Positions 1-8,957 of a DNA stretch of 64,000 nucleotides are shown here, one piece after another. The first letter of the stretch is position 1; each line of letters opens with the position of its first letter. Under the pieces are notes generated by a model, which searched no databases, had not been told where the DNA came from, and worked only from the letters and a program-made list of their open reading frames with translations. The translations under genes were made by a program, and so were the position numbers. This DNA is from Hyphodiscus hymeniophilus (taxonomy: Eukaryota; Ascomycota; Leotiomycetes; Helotiales; Hyphodiscaceae): positions 930,001-994,000 of the forward strand of contig VNKQ01000002.1 in assembly GCA_016508695.1 (NCBI GenBank), read 5' to 3'.

Positions 1-272
1 GTAGTTGGTATATCGCGAGGAAATGGTTTGGGGGATTTGGCACGTGAACGACTGAAGGAGCGCTTGGGAGAATGAGCTGTTCCGACTCCAGCGAAAGTGA
101 TCGTCCTCTTCCGTTTACCCTTTGCGGAATCGTTTGGGAGAGATAGATTGAAATAGCCGCCTCGAAATATATCGGAGATGTGCTTCTGCAAAGGTGAATG
201 GGGTTGTGCTTTTGGGGTGTTGGCTTGCAATTGAAGAGCAGAGAGATCGGGGGTCATCTGAGAAGAAGCCAT
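1..272 (-). CDS. Unrecognised protein, N-terminal part (runs off left edge)
   Basis: An ATG at 270-272 on the minus strand opens a frame that stays open for 90 codons to the window edge. The protein begins MASSQMTPDLSALQLQ, has a passage HISDIFRGGYFNLSLPND near residues 31-48, then a basic run KGKRKRT and an S/R/P-rich stretch (SPKRSFSRSRAKSPKPFPRD). The low-complexity basic part suggests a nuclear or phosphorylated protein, but I do not recognise the family. A shorter frame on the same strand (115-297) is a shadow of this one. It lies tail-to-head with the UstYa-family gene to its right. The length cannot be judged and later introns are outside the window. The call as coding rests on the open frame and non-random composition only. 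Confidence 0.55.
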   Translation of the reverse strand, partial: MASSQMTPDLSALQLQANTPKAQPHSPLQKHISDIFRGGYFNLSLPNDSAKGKRKRTITFAGVGTAHSPKRSFSRSRAKSPKPFPRDIPT

Positions 273-591
273 GGCCGCTATTTATGGTGTGTAGCAAAAT
301 CGTCTATTCCAAAACTTGTTCGATGATGTGTGTTATGTCCAATGAAATCTCGAGGTCGTCAATTGACGGGAGATCACAAGGCTGCCGGGCCGCGGGAAGG
401 AGCGCGGGGCGTCCATTCCCTGCCCGCTCTGATCTTGTTGCCACTGCTGCCCCAAGCACCATGCATTCTAATCCGATGTCAACAATGGGTACACTGAAGC
501 GCATGGCCTTTCAGCAGCTGTACAAGACCCCATAGGACCTCGATTCAAAAACGAAAAATTATATCTATACCACCTTGACTTCGTGAGGTCT
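273..591. other. Intergenic, 319 bp
   Basis: This stretch must hold the promoter of the left-edge gene and the 3' end of the UstYa-family transcript. Short frames here (304-504 minus, 194-535 plus) have no recognisable content and I see no repeat or RNA gene. Confidence 0.5.
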
Positions 592-1577
592 TCATGGAAA
601 CTTGTCGAGAACATCATCCCCTTCCCTGAACTCTAGGAATCCCTTCTCATCATGTTCTACAGCCCAGTCTCGGATCGCTTCAAAATCTCTGCACTTATGC
701 TCGGTCGTGAAGTTTGCAAAACTTTCAGGCACTCCCGTCGCATTCACCCACAGCATTCCCAGGAGACCAATATCTGCTGTGCACTGCAGCTGCACCCGAA
801 GCAAATCGAGACAGTGGCCCATGTGCTTCCTCACAACAGCATCAGACCGCCCCCAAATCCCTTTTCGATTGGTATGGTAATAGTTGTAGTTGAAATACAG
901 CCCCTGCCGTAAGGTATCGAGGCAGTGAAGTTGGTGGAAGACCTCCATCTGCGCAATGAAGCCACCTCCATCAGACATGCGGCGCTTAACCATTCCAGAA
1001 GCAAATCCCACCCGAGCGGCATCCTGCTCAGGGACGAATAACGTTGCTGTTTAGGCGTCAGTCTGAACAGAGATTCAAAGCGGGCCGAGTTGAGACGGGG
1101 GTTAGGTTGAGAAAAGGTGTGGTGGGTGCAAAAGAACCTCAGGATTGTGACGATTCAACTCACTGGTCAGCCCAAGGTCATCCCAAGCCTTTTCAACTTC
1201 TTCCGAAGCATCCTCTCTGTAGATGGAACTGCTAAGAAGAGTTACATTAAAAAATACCGTCTTGTATGAAATCCGTATGGAGTCAAGTATAGGAGACCCT
1301 ACTCGGATATTAGTATCTTCATTGAAATGGACGAGTATAATGACTTACAATATCTTTGAGCATGTTTGAGAGTGAGGCGGTCGAGCTCTATGGGACGGAT
1401 AACAGACGACACCAACGCAATATTGAGGACGAGGGAGACACAGAGGGTGAAGATAATGGGTGGGGACCATCGGCGCCGTCTACGTTGTATTGGGTGCGTG
1501 TCCTCCTGTGATAGGAGGGATATCGTATCTTCGTCACTCTCTGGGAGTAGCTCCTTTGATGCCGAAGTCTTCGCCAT
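592..1577 (-). CDS. UstYa-family (DUF3328) membrane protein
   Basis: Three exons fit: 1577-1303, 1231-1164 and 1046-592, giving 265 residues, the usual size of the family. Residues 1-37 are cytosolic with a basic run (RRRRRW), followed by one membrane helix at about 39-60. The C-terminal half has the two hallmark motifs HQLHC (about 152-156) and HMGHC (about 189-193), and the preceding YREDASEEVEKAWDDL is the conserved block before them. Intron 1 uses GTAGGG, intron 2 GTGAGT; both junctions keep frame. Family members catalyse oxidative cyclisation or chlorination-type steps on ribosomal peptides (ustiloxin, cyclochlorotine) and other fungal metabolites, anchored in the secretory pathway. No oxidase, P450 or methyltransferase is visible beside it, so its substrate is unknown. 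The nearest partner is the divergent small secreted peptide. Confidence 0.88.
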
Positions 1578-2284
1578 TATCTGTGCGAGGTTTTCGAGGT
1601 TCGAGTTGAGATATAAGACTCATTAGACGGCTTGCAATGATAATGCATCGGATGGTGACAGCCTTGACCATGGATTCGATTCAGCCGGAGCTAAAGTCTG
1701 TACGAATCTCTCAACGCGGGGTGATTTTCGTCGTTTGAGTCCACATGAGTGATACTGTCAGGACGATAGGCCAATGGATATGTCTCCAGCACTGCGCCGC
1801 AACACGACAGGGAACCGGTTAGCCATGTTTAGCAGGTGGATAGCACCATGGCCCCGAAACGACAACAAGCTTTGTGGCATAGATAAGCATTCAGGGATAT
1901 ATTTGCTGAGTAACATCTCCGTTTGGGAATCTAGCAAACAATCTTAAAGAACTGCTTCAGGACCACAGAGGCACTAGTATTCGATCTGGAAGGTCAACCT
2001 GTGATTGACATATATGCTATGAAATAACCCGCAAACATCCTTACTGCAGTTGGCAGCTAATGCGACAAGACCAAGGTACAGAACACAGAGCACACAGAGT
2101 GATGATCATCAGAGCTCATGGCGAGGAAAGACCTTGTCATCAACGCATAAGAATGACCGCTCGCCCACCTTGGGCGCTTGATTACCTTCACATTGCAACC
2201 CGGAAAGTCATTTCTAACTTCCAACTTCCATAATCCTATCAAGGTCATTCACTTCGAGTATACGACCGATCAAATTAAAGCACG
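1578..2284. promoter_or_regulatory. Divergent intergenic region, UstYa gene / secreted peptide
   Basis: This 707-bp stretch separates two genes transcribed away from each other, so it contains both promoters. I see no coding frame of note and no clear binding site I can name. Confidence 0.5.
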
Positions 2285-2503
2285 ATGAAATTTTTCACAC
2301 CATTGCTCGTTGTTGCGGCTTTCTCGGCAATTGCTTTTGCCGCTCCCGTAAGTGGCATTGTAAACCTTCAAATGTGTCCGCGGACTGCTTCAAGATGACT
2401 GATTTGTCGGTAGACATCAATCGCCGAGCGTGGAGAAGAGATATGCTGCGCTGGGGTTGGCGAATTCTACCAAGGTTCCGTAGATGATGCCGTCAAAGCA
2501 TGA
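2285..2503 (+). CDS. Small secreted peptide, 50 residues
   Basis: Two exons, 2285-2347 and 2414-2503, joined across a 66-nt intron (GTAAGT...GGTAG) in phase 0. The first exon encodes a textbook signal peptide, MKFFTPLLVVAAFSAIAFAAP, with an AxA cleavage context. The second encodes a 29-residue mature part with a monobasic ER site, a CC pair followed by AGVGEFYQGS, and ends DDAVKA. It is acidic, has one tyrosine and no repeats. It is too short for usual gene finders. It could be an effector-like small secreted protein, a cell-wall peptide, or the precursor of a modified peptide, since a UstYa-family gene sits head-to-head with it. The exon structure is convincing; the function is unknown. Confidence 0.68.
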
Positions 2504-3265
2504 TTTGGCTCAGATACCGGTCTGGGGCGAGATTTAAGGAAGTAGGAGAGGTGAAGAGCGACACTTCTGTCCATTGTATCAAACCATTCTAGTATCGTAG
2601 CTGTAGAATACTGGCGAGCATGACGTGTAGCTGTTGCCCAATGAAAGCATATAGAATGAGGAACTGCAGACCGAGATGTTGATATTCTGACATCATATAT
2701 CAAAAAGGCATTAACCATCCAATATTCTCTGCAGTCAAGTAGCCAACGTCTGGAGGTTGTCTCTGGGGCCAACGCCCTCTGATTGGCCAGAAGATGCACA
2801 TCTGGTTGACTGGTTCGCATTGAGCTCATGAGCAGCTGACTTCTCTGTGCTGGCTGATATATTCCCAGCTCATTCCCAGGCCGATGCTTTCAGAATACTG
2901 CGGAATAAAACTTCGCCGCGCCTCTTAGAATTTGAATTGCATTGATGAGAAGGCAAAGAGACCAAAATAGACCATCAAGGGTGACTTTTTTTCGGGCGCG
3001 ACACAGCCATTGTCTTTAATCAATGATATATACACGAGAGCATTGGACGACGACTTTCGTGAATGCCAATGCTTACCTAGGTACTCACGAAAGGTGATTG
3101 GGAAGTTTGTAGATTAAAGAATAAGGTCACCGTACCGAGTCAGCTCAGCGTCAGCCTCCTCTACCGAGCGACCACGTGATACCCCACCAAGTCCATCAAC
3201 GTCAACCTCCGCCTCGTCGCAAGTAATCTTGAACCACAATCCAATACACTCTGTTCGTCACCATC
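2504..3265. other. Intergenic, 762 bp
   Basis: Contains the 3' end of the small-peptide gene and the ARP2 promoter. The minus-strand frame 2467-2829 looks random. No repeat or RNA gene seen. Confidence 0.5.
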
Positions 3266-4600
3266 ATGGCAGAGGCACCAATAGGTAATCCTCAATATTT
3301 CCTTCCCTTCATAAGAACCTACTAACATCAACACCACCAGTTCTTGATGGAGGAACGGGTTTCCTAAAGGTCGGATACGCAGCAACAGTAAGCTTCCTTC
3401 CTGCCTGCGGCCCGACTGCGAACATATGAGCTAATGTCTCGCTTTTCTAGAACTTCCCCGAATTCCAATTTCCTTCTATCGTCGGCCGACCGATCCTCCG
3501 ATCCGAAGAAAAAGGTAATGATGGACTCGTTATTAAAGATATTATGTGCGGCGACGAAGCAGCAGCCGCCCGAAGCATGTTGCAAGTCTCCTATCCCATG
3601 GAGAACGGGATCGTAAAGAAGTGGGATGATATGCAACATCTATGGGACTACACATTTTACGAAAAGATGAAAGTCGACACAACTGGTCGCAAGATCCTGC
3701 TTACGGAGCCGCCGATGAACCCGCTACGGAACAGAGAGCAGATGTGCGAGGTCATGTTTGAACGCTATCAGTTTGGCGGCGTCTATGTTGCTATCCAGGC
3801 CGTCTTGGCCCTCTATGCGCAAGGTATGTGTACGTTGGAAGCGCTCTGGAATGTCATTAATTATCGTAGGTCTCAGCTCAGGCGTTGTTGTTGACTCCGG
3901 CGATGGAGTCACGCATATCGTACCCGTCTACGAATCGGTCGTCCTTAACCACCTTACCCGCCGACTTGATGTTGCTGGTCGAGATGTCACACGCAACCTG
4001 ATTGCGCTGCTCCTCCGAAGAGGATACGCCTTGAACCGAACAGCCGATTTCGAGACGGTACGACAAATCAAGGAGAAGCTGTGCTATGTTTCCTACGATT
4101 TGGAATTAGACCAAAGGCTGAGTGAAGACACAACGGTCTTAGTGGAAAGCTATACTCTGCCAGATGGTCGTGTGATTCGTGTTGGTAGTGAAAGATTCGA
4201 GGCACCTGAGTGTCTTTTCCAGCCTCATCTTGTGGACGTCGAACAGCCCGGCATTGCAGAGTTCTTATTCAATACTATCCAAGCGGCAGACGTTGACGTT
4301 CGTTCGTCCCTATTCAAAGCGATTGTTCTTTCCGGAGGAAGCTCTATGTATCCTGGCCTGCCCTCACGGCTAGAGAAAGAGCTGAAGCAATTGTGGTTGA
4401 CGAAAGTCTTGGGCGGAAATCCGGAAAGACTAGGCAAGTTTAAGGTGCGCATCGAAGATCCGCCAAGGAGGAGACATATGGTATTTTTGGGAGGTGCAGT
4501 GTTGGCCAATATTATGTCGGATAAGGAAAACATGTGGATCACGAAGGCCGAGTGGGAAGAACAGGGAAGCAAGGTGTTAGAAAAGCTGGGCCCAAGATGA
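3266..4600 (+). CDS. ARP2: Actin-related protein 2 (Arp2/3 complex subunit)
   Basis: Four exons, 3266-3284, 3341-3387, 3451-3823 and 3870-4600, give 389 residues, the normal Arp2 size. The actin fold is continuous: phosphate loop 1 LDGGTGFLKVGYA near the start, ILLTEPPMNP, the second phosphate loop VVVDSGDGVTHIVPVYES, and the adenine-site block AIVLSGGSSMYPGLPSRLEKE. The FPEFQFPSIVGRP region and the C-terminal KAEWEEQG are typical of Arp2 rather than conventional actin. With Arp3 and five ARPC subunits it forms the complex that nucleates branched actin at endocytic patches. The first coding exon is only 19 nt and exon 2 only 47 nt. All junctions keep frame. Convergent with the epimerase gene. 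Confidence 0.97.
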
Positions 4601-5299
4601 AACTACATTCCGGTGTCCAAAAAAGATATATAGGGTTACGGTGCCACAATCAAATGATTCTATGAAGCGACGGTTCCAGGCGTTGTACGTGGATCAAGTT
4701 ATCCCTTCGCCGCTCAAACGGTTACTCAGCAGGTCAGCCATGAAAACGGGTTTTTGAGGATGTCCATTCTACATTTTGATTCCGTGTTATTCGAAGCGCT
4801 CAATATTTGGACTAAAATCCAAGCAAACATCGATGATACACGTCTTGCATGCTATCTTCCAACTTCCAAGAAGCGAGGAAATGTGCCCTCTTCCTCTTCA
4901 ATCCGCCACCTAGACGGCCATTCATGAGCTGCATTCGAGGGACTCGTGCTCATTATGTCTTCTAACACATCAGTCTATCTACGACGAGATAACGGTCAGG
5001 TTGGACAGCTCCTTATCTTGATTTGAAGAGCTCCTTGCCGAGCGGCTTTCAATTCGCTTGTGCATTATAAGTATCATCTTAGCAGATTGAAGAATGCTGC
5101 TACCTGGTGGTCTCTCGCTTCGGTAATTTGTATTTGGAGTGAAAATATATGGGCATGCAACAATCGCCAAGCGTCTGCTCAAGTAAGATAAACAGTTGAA
5201 CGTAAGAACACTGCGATTGAGATTCTTGATTTGACTTTGTATTTATTTTTCAACTGTAATTTAATAAGCTCAAATTCGTCTGCAACTAACGCCATGTAA
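4601..5299. other. Convergent intergenic, 699 bp
   Basis: Lies between the 3' ends of ARP2 and the aldose epimerase. Only short random frames are present; I take it as untranslated ends and spacer. Confidence 0.5.
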
Positions 5300-6487
5300 C
5301 TAGTCCGTCGTAATACTGAAATCATATGTCGCCAAATTGACTGCCGGCTCCTCAGTGACGCGGTAAATCTGGTACTGCTCCTGGCCCCACTGCGGATTAT
5401 TGATCCCATCAATCCATTGCTGGGTTTCGATAACAATGCAGCCATACTGCCCATAAGTTGTGGTCTCATTCCCGTGCTGCTGACCAGCCTTCGCTACAAT
5501 GGTACCGTTCAGATTATCACAAGTGTAGATCTGCAGACTCTGCTGATTCGTCTTGACATCGAGTTTTATTCCCGTTTCGGGAGATGACATGGTCAGTACT
5601 GTGAGATCGGGATCTTCGGGGCCGGAATAGCGGGGTCTGTCGAGGATGAAAGCGTTATCGTAGCCAGTACAGCCGGTGCCACACCCGTTCACCGTCTCGT
5701 TGATGTTGGTGCCGATTTTAGTAGGGGTGGTGAAGTCGAGAGGGCCGCCCTTGGTAACGCCGATTGTGCCCGTGGGAACCTCGTCGCCGTCGAACTCAAT
5801 ATAGCGAGCAGCGTACGGCATATAAAGAGTGTCGTTCAAAATACTCTCAGCAGCGGTATTGACAGAGGCTCCTAGATTCCAGTATACGTGGTTGGCGAGC
5901 ATGATAGGTGTTGGCGAATTGAATGGGATTGAAACCAGACGGGATGTCCATCGAGGAGTTCCACATTCTGTCGAAACGGTATATGTAGCGTAGTTCATAA
6001 CATCGCCGGGGAAGCCTTGGTACGCTTGGTCATAGAAGGCGAAAGTTATGGAGTCATTTTGTTGCGAGACGACAGTCCAATTCTGCTGGTCGTAGCCGAT
6101 GAAGCCGCCATGCAGGGTGTCCTGTCCACCGTGTTCATTCTCGGGGATTTGGGACTTCACACCGTCGATGGTGAAGGTGCCATTCTTGATTCGATTCGCA
6201 TATCTTCCCACCACGGCGCCGAAGTAGGTATGTCCTGTCTCCGTGTCGTTCAAATATTGTTCTCCGGTATCATAACCCAAGACTACATCTTGCGGGTTTC
6301 CATACTTGTCTTGAACGAACAGGTTCGTAAGTCGGGCTCCGTACGGGATGAACGACGCACTGATGCCCGGAGCGCTGATATTGTATTTAATAAACGGATC
6401 GCCAGTGAAGTTTGGGAAGGCTGAGTTCTGCGCAGAGACTGTGAGAAAGGCAGCAGCAGAAACCGCAATTGCGGTCAAGAAATGCAT
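5300..6487 (-). CDS. Secreted aldose 1-epimerase (galactose mutarotase)
   Basis: A single-exon gene of 395 residues. Residues 1-19 (MHFLTAIAVSAAAFLTVSA) are a signal peptide and there are many N-x-S/T sites, so the enzyme is probably exported and glycosylated. The beta-sandwich motifs of the GalM family are present: YGARLTNLFVQD, VVGRYANRI, ENEHGGQDTLHGG with the likely catalytic His126, NHVYWNL with His200, and the catalytic acid Glu354 in GCIVIETQQW. It interconverts alpha and beta anomers of sugars such as glucose and galactose. Secreted members are common in fungi that digest plant polysaccharide. The upstream region carries paired CreA-type sites, consistent with glucose repression. A 224-codon frame overlapping its start (6475-7149) is not a gene. 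Confidence 0.93.
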   Translation of the reverse strand: MHFLTAIAVSAAAFLTVSAQNSAFPNFTGDPFIKYNISAPGISASFIPYGARLTNLFVQDKYGNPQDVVLGYDTGEQYLNDTETGHTYFGAVVGRYANRIKNGTFTIDGVKSQIPENEHGGQDTLHGGFIGYDQQNWTVVSQQNDSITFAFYDQAYQGFPGDVMNYATYTVSTECGTPRWTSRLVSIPFNSPTPIMLANHVYWNLGASVNTAAESILNDTLYMPYAARYIEFDGDEVPTGTIGVTKGGPLDFTTPTKIGTNINETVNGCGTGCTGYDNAFILDRPRYSGPEDPDLTVLTMSSPETGIKLDVKTNQQSLQIYTCDNLNGTIVAKAGQQHGNETTTYGQYGCIVIETQQWIDGINNPQWGQEQYQIYRVTEEPAVNLATYDFSITTD

Positions 6488-6682
6488 TGTGAATTTTGAA
6501 TGATCAGCCCTGGCAGGATTACTGTGCTGGAGGGGTTCGTCACTTTAAGTGTGTAGAACAGAATACAAAGTAAACAAGGGGAAAGTTGTGAAATCGAGCT
6601 AAGACCCTGCTCTCCACGTTCCAACAGTTCCTCTGCGAGCGTGACAGGCCGAACATCACACAGCTTACATTCTCTAACATTT

Positions 6683-6715
6683 TCCCCGCGTGGAGAAGGA
6701 ATTGGGTCGCGGGGA
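6683..6715. promoter_or_regulatory. Inverted pair of CreA-type sites
   Basis: TCCCCGCG at 6683-6690 and CGCGGGGA at 6708-6715 form a perfect 8-bp inverted repeat. Each half contains GCGGGG, which matches the CreA/Mig1 consensus SYGGRG. The pair sits about 200 bp upstream of the epimerase start codon. CreA repression usually needs two nearby sites. Binding is inferred. Confidence 0.5.
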
Positions 6716-7021
6716 TATCTCCACGCATTGCCTAGTCCACTCCACTTCTTCCCTGCGTTGGACGGGTGAGACCACCAAGACGGCGTGTGATAGACATATG
6801 GACAGGTATCATGCGTTGAGGCTGGTCGATGCATCGCAACACATCGGGACTCTATTGATGACGATCGTCGCAACATGACATCATTGGTCACATCGAGGCA
6901 GAAAGTTCTCCCAACTGTTGCCGCGCAACTCGCGAAATCGCGGTAATGATGACCCGAGGGGCGCATGGTGCGCTTGAATAGGTAGATTGGTTGGTATTCG
7001 TAGCAATCTCGTATTGTTGGA

Positions 7022-7046
7022 TCCCCGCGTTTTGATAATGCGGGGA
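7022..7046. promoter_or_regulatory. Second inverted pair of CreA-type sites
   Basis: TCCCCGC at 7022-7028 and GCGGGGA at 7040-7046 form a perfect 7-bp inverted repeat with an 11-nt loop, again with two GCGGGG cores. It is about 540 bp upstream of the epimerase start and about 610 bp upstream of the coiled-coil gene, so it could serve either. Confidence 0.45.
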
Positions 7047-7652
7047 AGACCGAAGGGACAGGGCGTGTGAGAGCTTTGTCCCTCCACACGAAGCGCCCGG
7101 AGAGACCGACGCGATTCTTACAACCAACTATTCTCCCAGATATTGACATAATAAAGCAAATACATTAAACGCAGCAGAAGCAAGCAGAACAAGAATAGAA
7201 ACTAACAAAGGGAAAGTCTATGGAGAACAGGCGCGCTCGCGACAACACCAGCACTCACTGGACCTTGTCCTACATTTAGATGAACTGAAAAGATATCTCC
7301 CCGAACCGATATGAAAAGAAATGTTCCAGTTATCCAAGCCGACAGTGGCAAGGAGCATGGGGATTAATGAAGGGGAAAATGACCTCCTCGCGCTCCTGCC
7401 ATTGAGTTTGTTCATTCATTGCTATCCATCTCAGGTAACTTTAGATCAGTATCACTAACAAAGATGTAATTGGAACGAAATAAATAGAGGACAGAAGATT
7501 CAAGAAGTCCTCTTATTATTCCAAAACACTTGTTCACAAGTTTCAGAAACCTCATGCTTGATCTGTGACGGCCTTATTGTTGATCTCCACACCCAAAGAT
7601 AAATAAATATGATCCGCTCCATTCAAGCAAAGTTCACAAACATTACCTCGTA

Positions 7653-8237
7653 ATGGAAAATCGGAATCCGGAAGCATCAAGGTCAAGGCGCAACGCGGTA
7701 AGCCTATCCCACGAGATCTCGCACCAGAGAGCCGCGGCGTCGACGACCGCAACCAACAGGCCTCCATCGCCGTCATTAACTCCCCACGAAACACTCGAAC
7801 TCCGCAACGAAGCAAAAGAGATTCTCGCACAACTCAGAAGATCCCAAGAACAATCCGAAGAACTTCGGAACACGGTCATCCGCTTAGAAAACTTAATCGA
7901 AGATGACAAGAGGGAGATTAAAGCCAAGGCTCAGGCTGTTGACGAACAACTGGAGGTGGACGAACTTCGAGACACGGTCTTCCGCTTGGAGAAGATAGTT
8001 GCGAAAGACTGGCAAGAGTTGGAGCGGCTGCATCAGATGGAGACGCAGATGTTTAAAGCGTTGTGGGAGATTTGGAAACGTTTATTCAGAACATCGCCGC
8101 ATCGGCATTTCATGAATGGGCCGGTGAGGAGCGAGGAAAGAGTGTTGGTGGTTATGGACGCAGCCCCGTCACCTCCTAATTACGACGCAGAGCTTGTCGG
8201 GGCCAGGGCTCATTGGCCGAATCGAAGGACGTTTTAG
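7653..8237 (+). CDS. Small coiled-coil protein, unknown function
   Basis: A single open frame of 194 residues from ATG to TAG. The N-terminus is S/T/P-rich, then residues about 45-135 are a strongly predicted coiled coil rich in E, L, R and K. Two copies of a heptad block are visible: SEELRNTVIRLENLIEDD and VDELRDTVFRLEKIVAKD, 34 residues apart, and the DNA of the two copies is still similar, so the gene grew by an internal duplication. The tail MFKALWEIWKRLFRTSPH is amphipathic and the last 40 residues are low in structure. No family is recognised. The coiled coil and conserved repeat argue that it is real; it could be lineage-specific. Confidence 0.55.
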   Translation: MENRNPEASRSRRNAVSLSHEISHQRAAASTTATNRPPSPSLTPHETLELRNEAKEILAQLRRSQEQSEELRNTVIRLENLIEDDKREIKAKAQAVDEQLEVDELRDTVFRLEKIVAKDWQELERLHQMETQMFKALWEIWKRLFRTSPHRHFMNGPVRSEERVLVVMDAAPSPPNYDAELVGARAHWPNRRTF

Positions 8238-8957
8238 ATGAAGTTGAGGCAAAGCGGACGACAATAATTCTCAAAAGACTTTAAGAATAAGTTGTTGACA
8301 CTCGTCATCTTTGGAGTACGAAGGACAGCTTGTGTAATTTCGAGAAGACAATATCAATTCTCACCACATAAGCCCCAACTTCTCTCCTATTGGAATTTCA
8401 AAGTGGTAAATGATAGCGACTGGCTGGAAGACGGATTACTTTTGCTATTGATTCTGCTTGGGAGAGCAATATTGTTGTCGCATATGTACCAAGTTCTTGC
8501 ACCGGAATTATTCCGCTCGTGGAACCAGATAGAAATAGCACAAGTCTCAAATTAACTGACTGACATAGTATTTGACATGTGCCCACGTCGTCAAGTTATC
8601 CTCAAATGAGTTCAAAAACGAGTGTCTACAAGCCTTCACCAATCAGCCACTTAGAGTAACAGCCCCGCAACAAACAACCATCTCTCGCACCATCAAAAGC
8701 AACATCCACGTACTGGGGCATCCCATCTCCTCTCCTCTAGCTCGTAAGTAGTGGCGAGCTGCAATCGCACAACACTGTCTCAGCTAGGCTGTATGGCCGA
8801 ATGATGTACAGTGATGCACTGCACAAGTCGATCGATCGACGAGTTCCAGGTCACCACGCAACAGACCAGATAGGTAGCTGTCACTCGGGAAACCCGATTC
8901 GTTGATATCAAAATTGTCTGTTGTCCATATCATGCGGAAAGGACATCACCGCATCGA
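8238..8957. other. Convergent intergenic, 720 bp
   Basis: Between the 3' ends of the coiled-coil gene and UPF1. I see no conserved frame, RNA gene or repeat. Confidence 0.5.

Larger units (their letters stand above)
6488..7652. other. Divergent intergenic, 1,165 bp
   Basis: Separates the epimerase (leftward) from the coiled-coil gene (rightward) and contains the two CreA-type site pairs annotated separately. Several medium frames on the minus strand (up to 224 codons) lack an ATG context or domain signature. No mobile element seen. Confidence 0.55.

Noticed and set aside
304..504. 66-codon minus-strand frame
   Set aside because: Sits in the promoter of the left-edge gene, with a different phase and no conserved content.
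6475..7149. 224-codon minus-strand frame upstream of and overlapping the epimerase start
   Set aside because: It overlaps a clear signal-peptide start in another frame, has mixed Cys/Trp/Arg-rich random-looking composition and covers CreA-type promoter sites.
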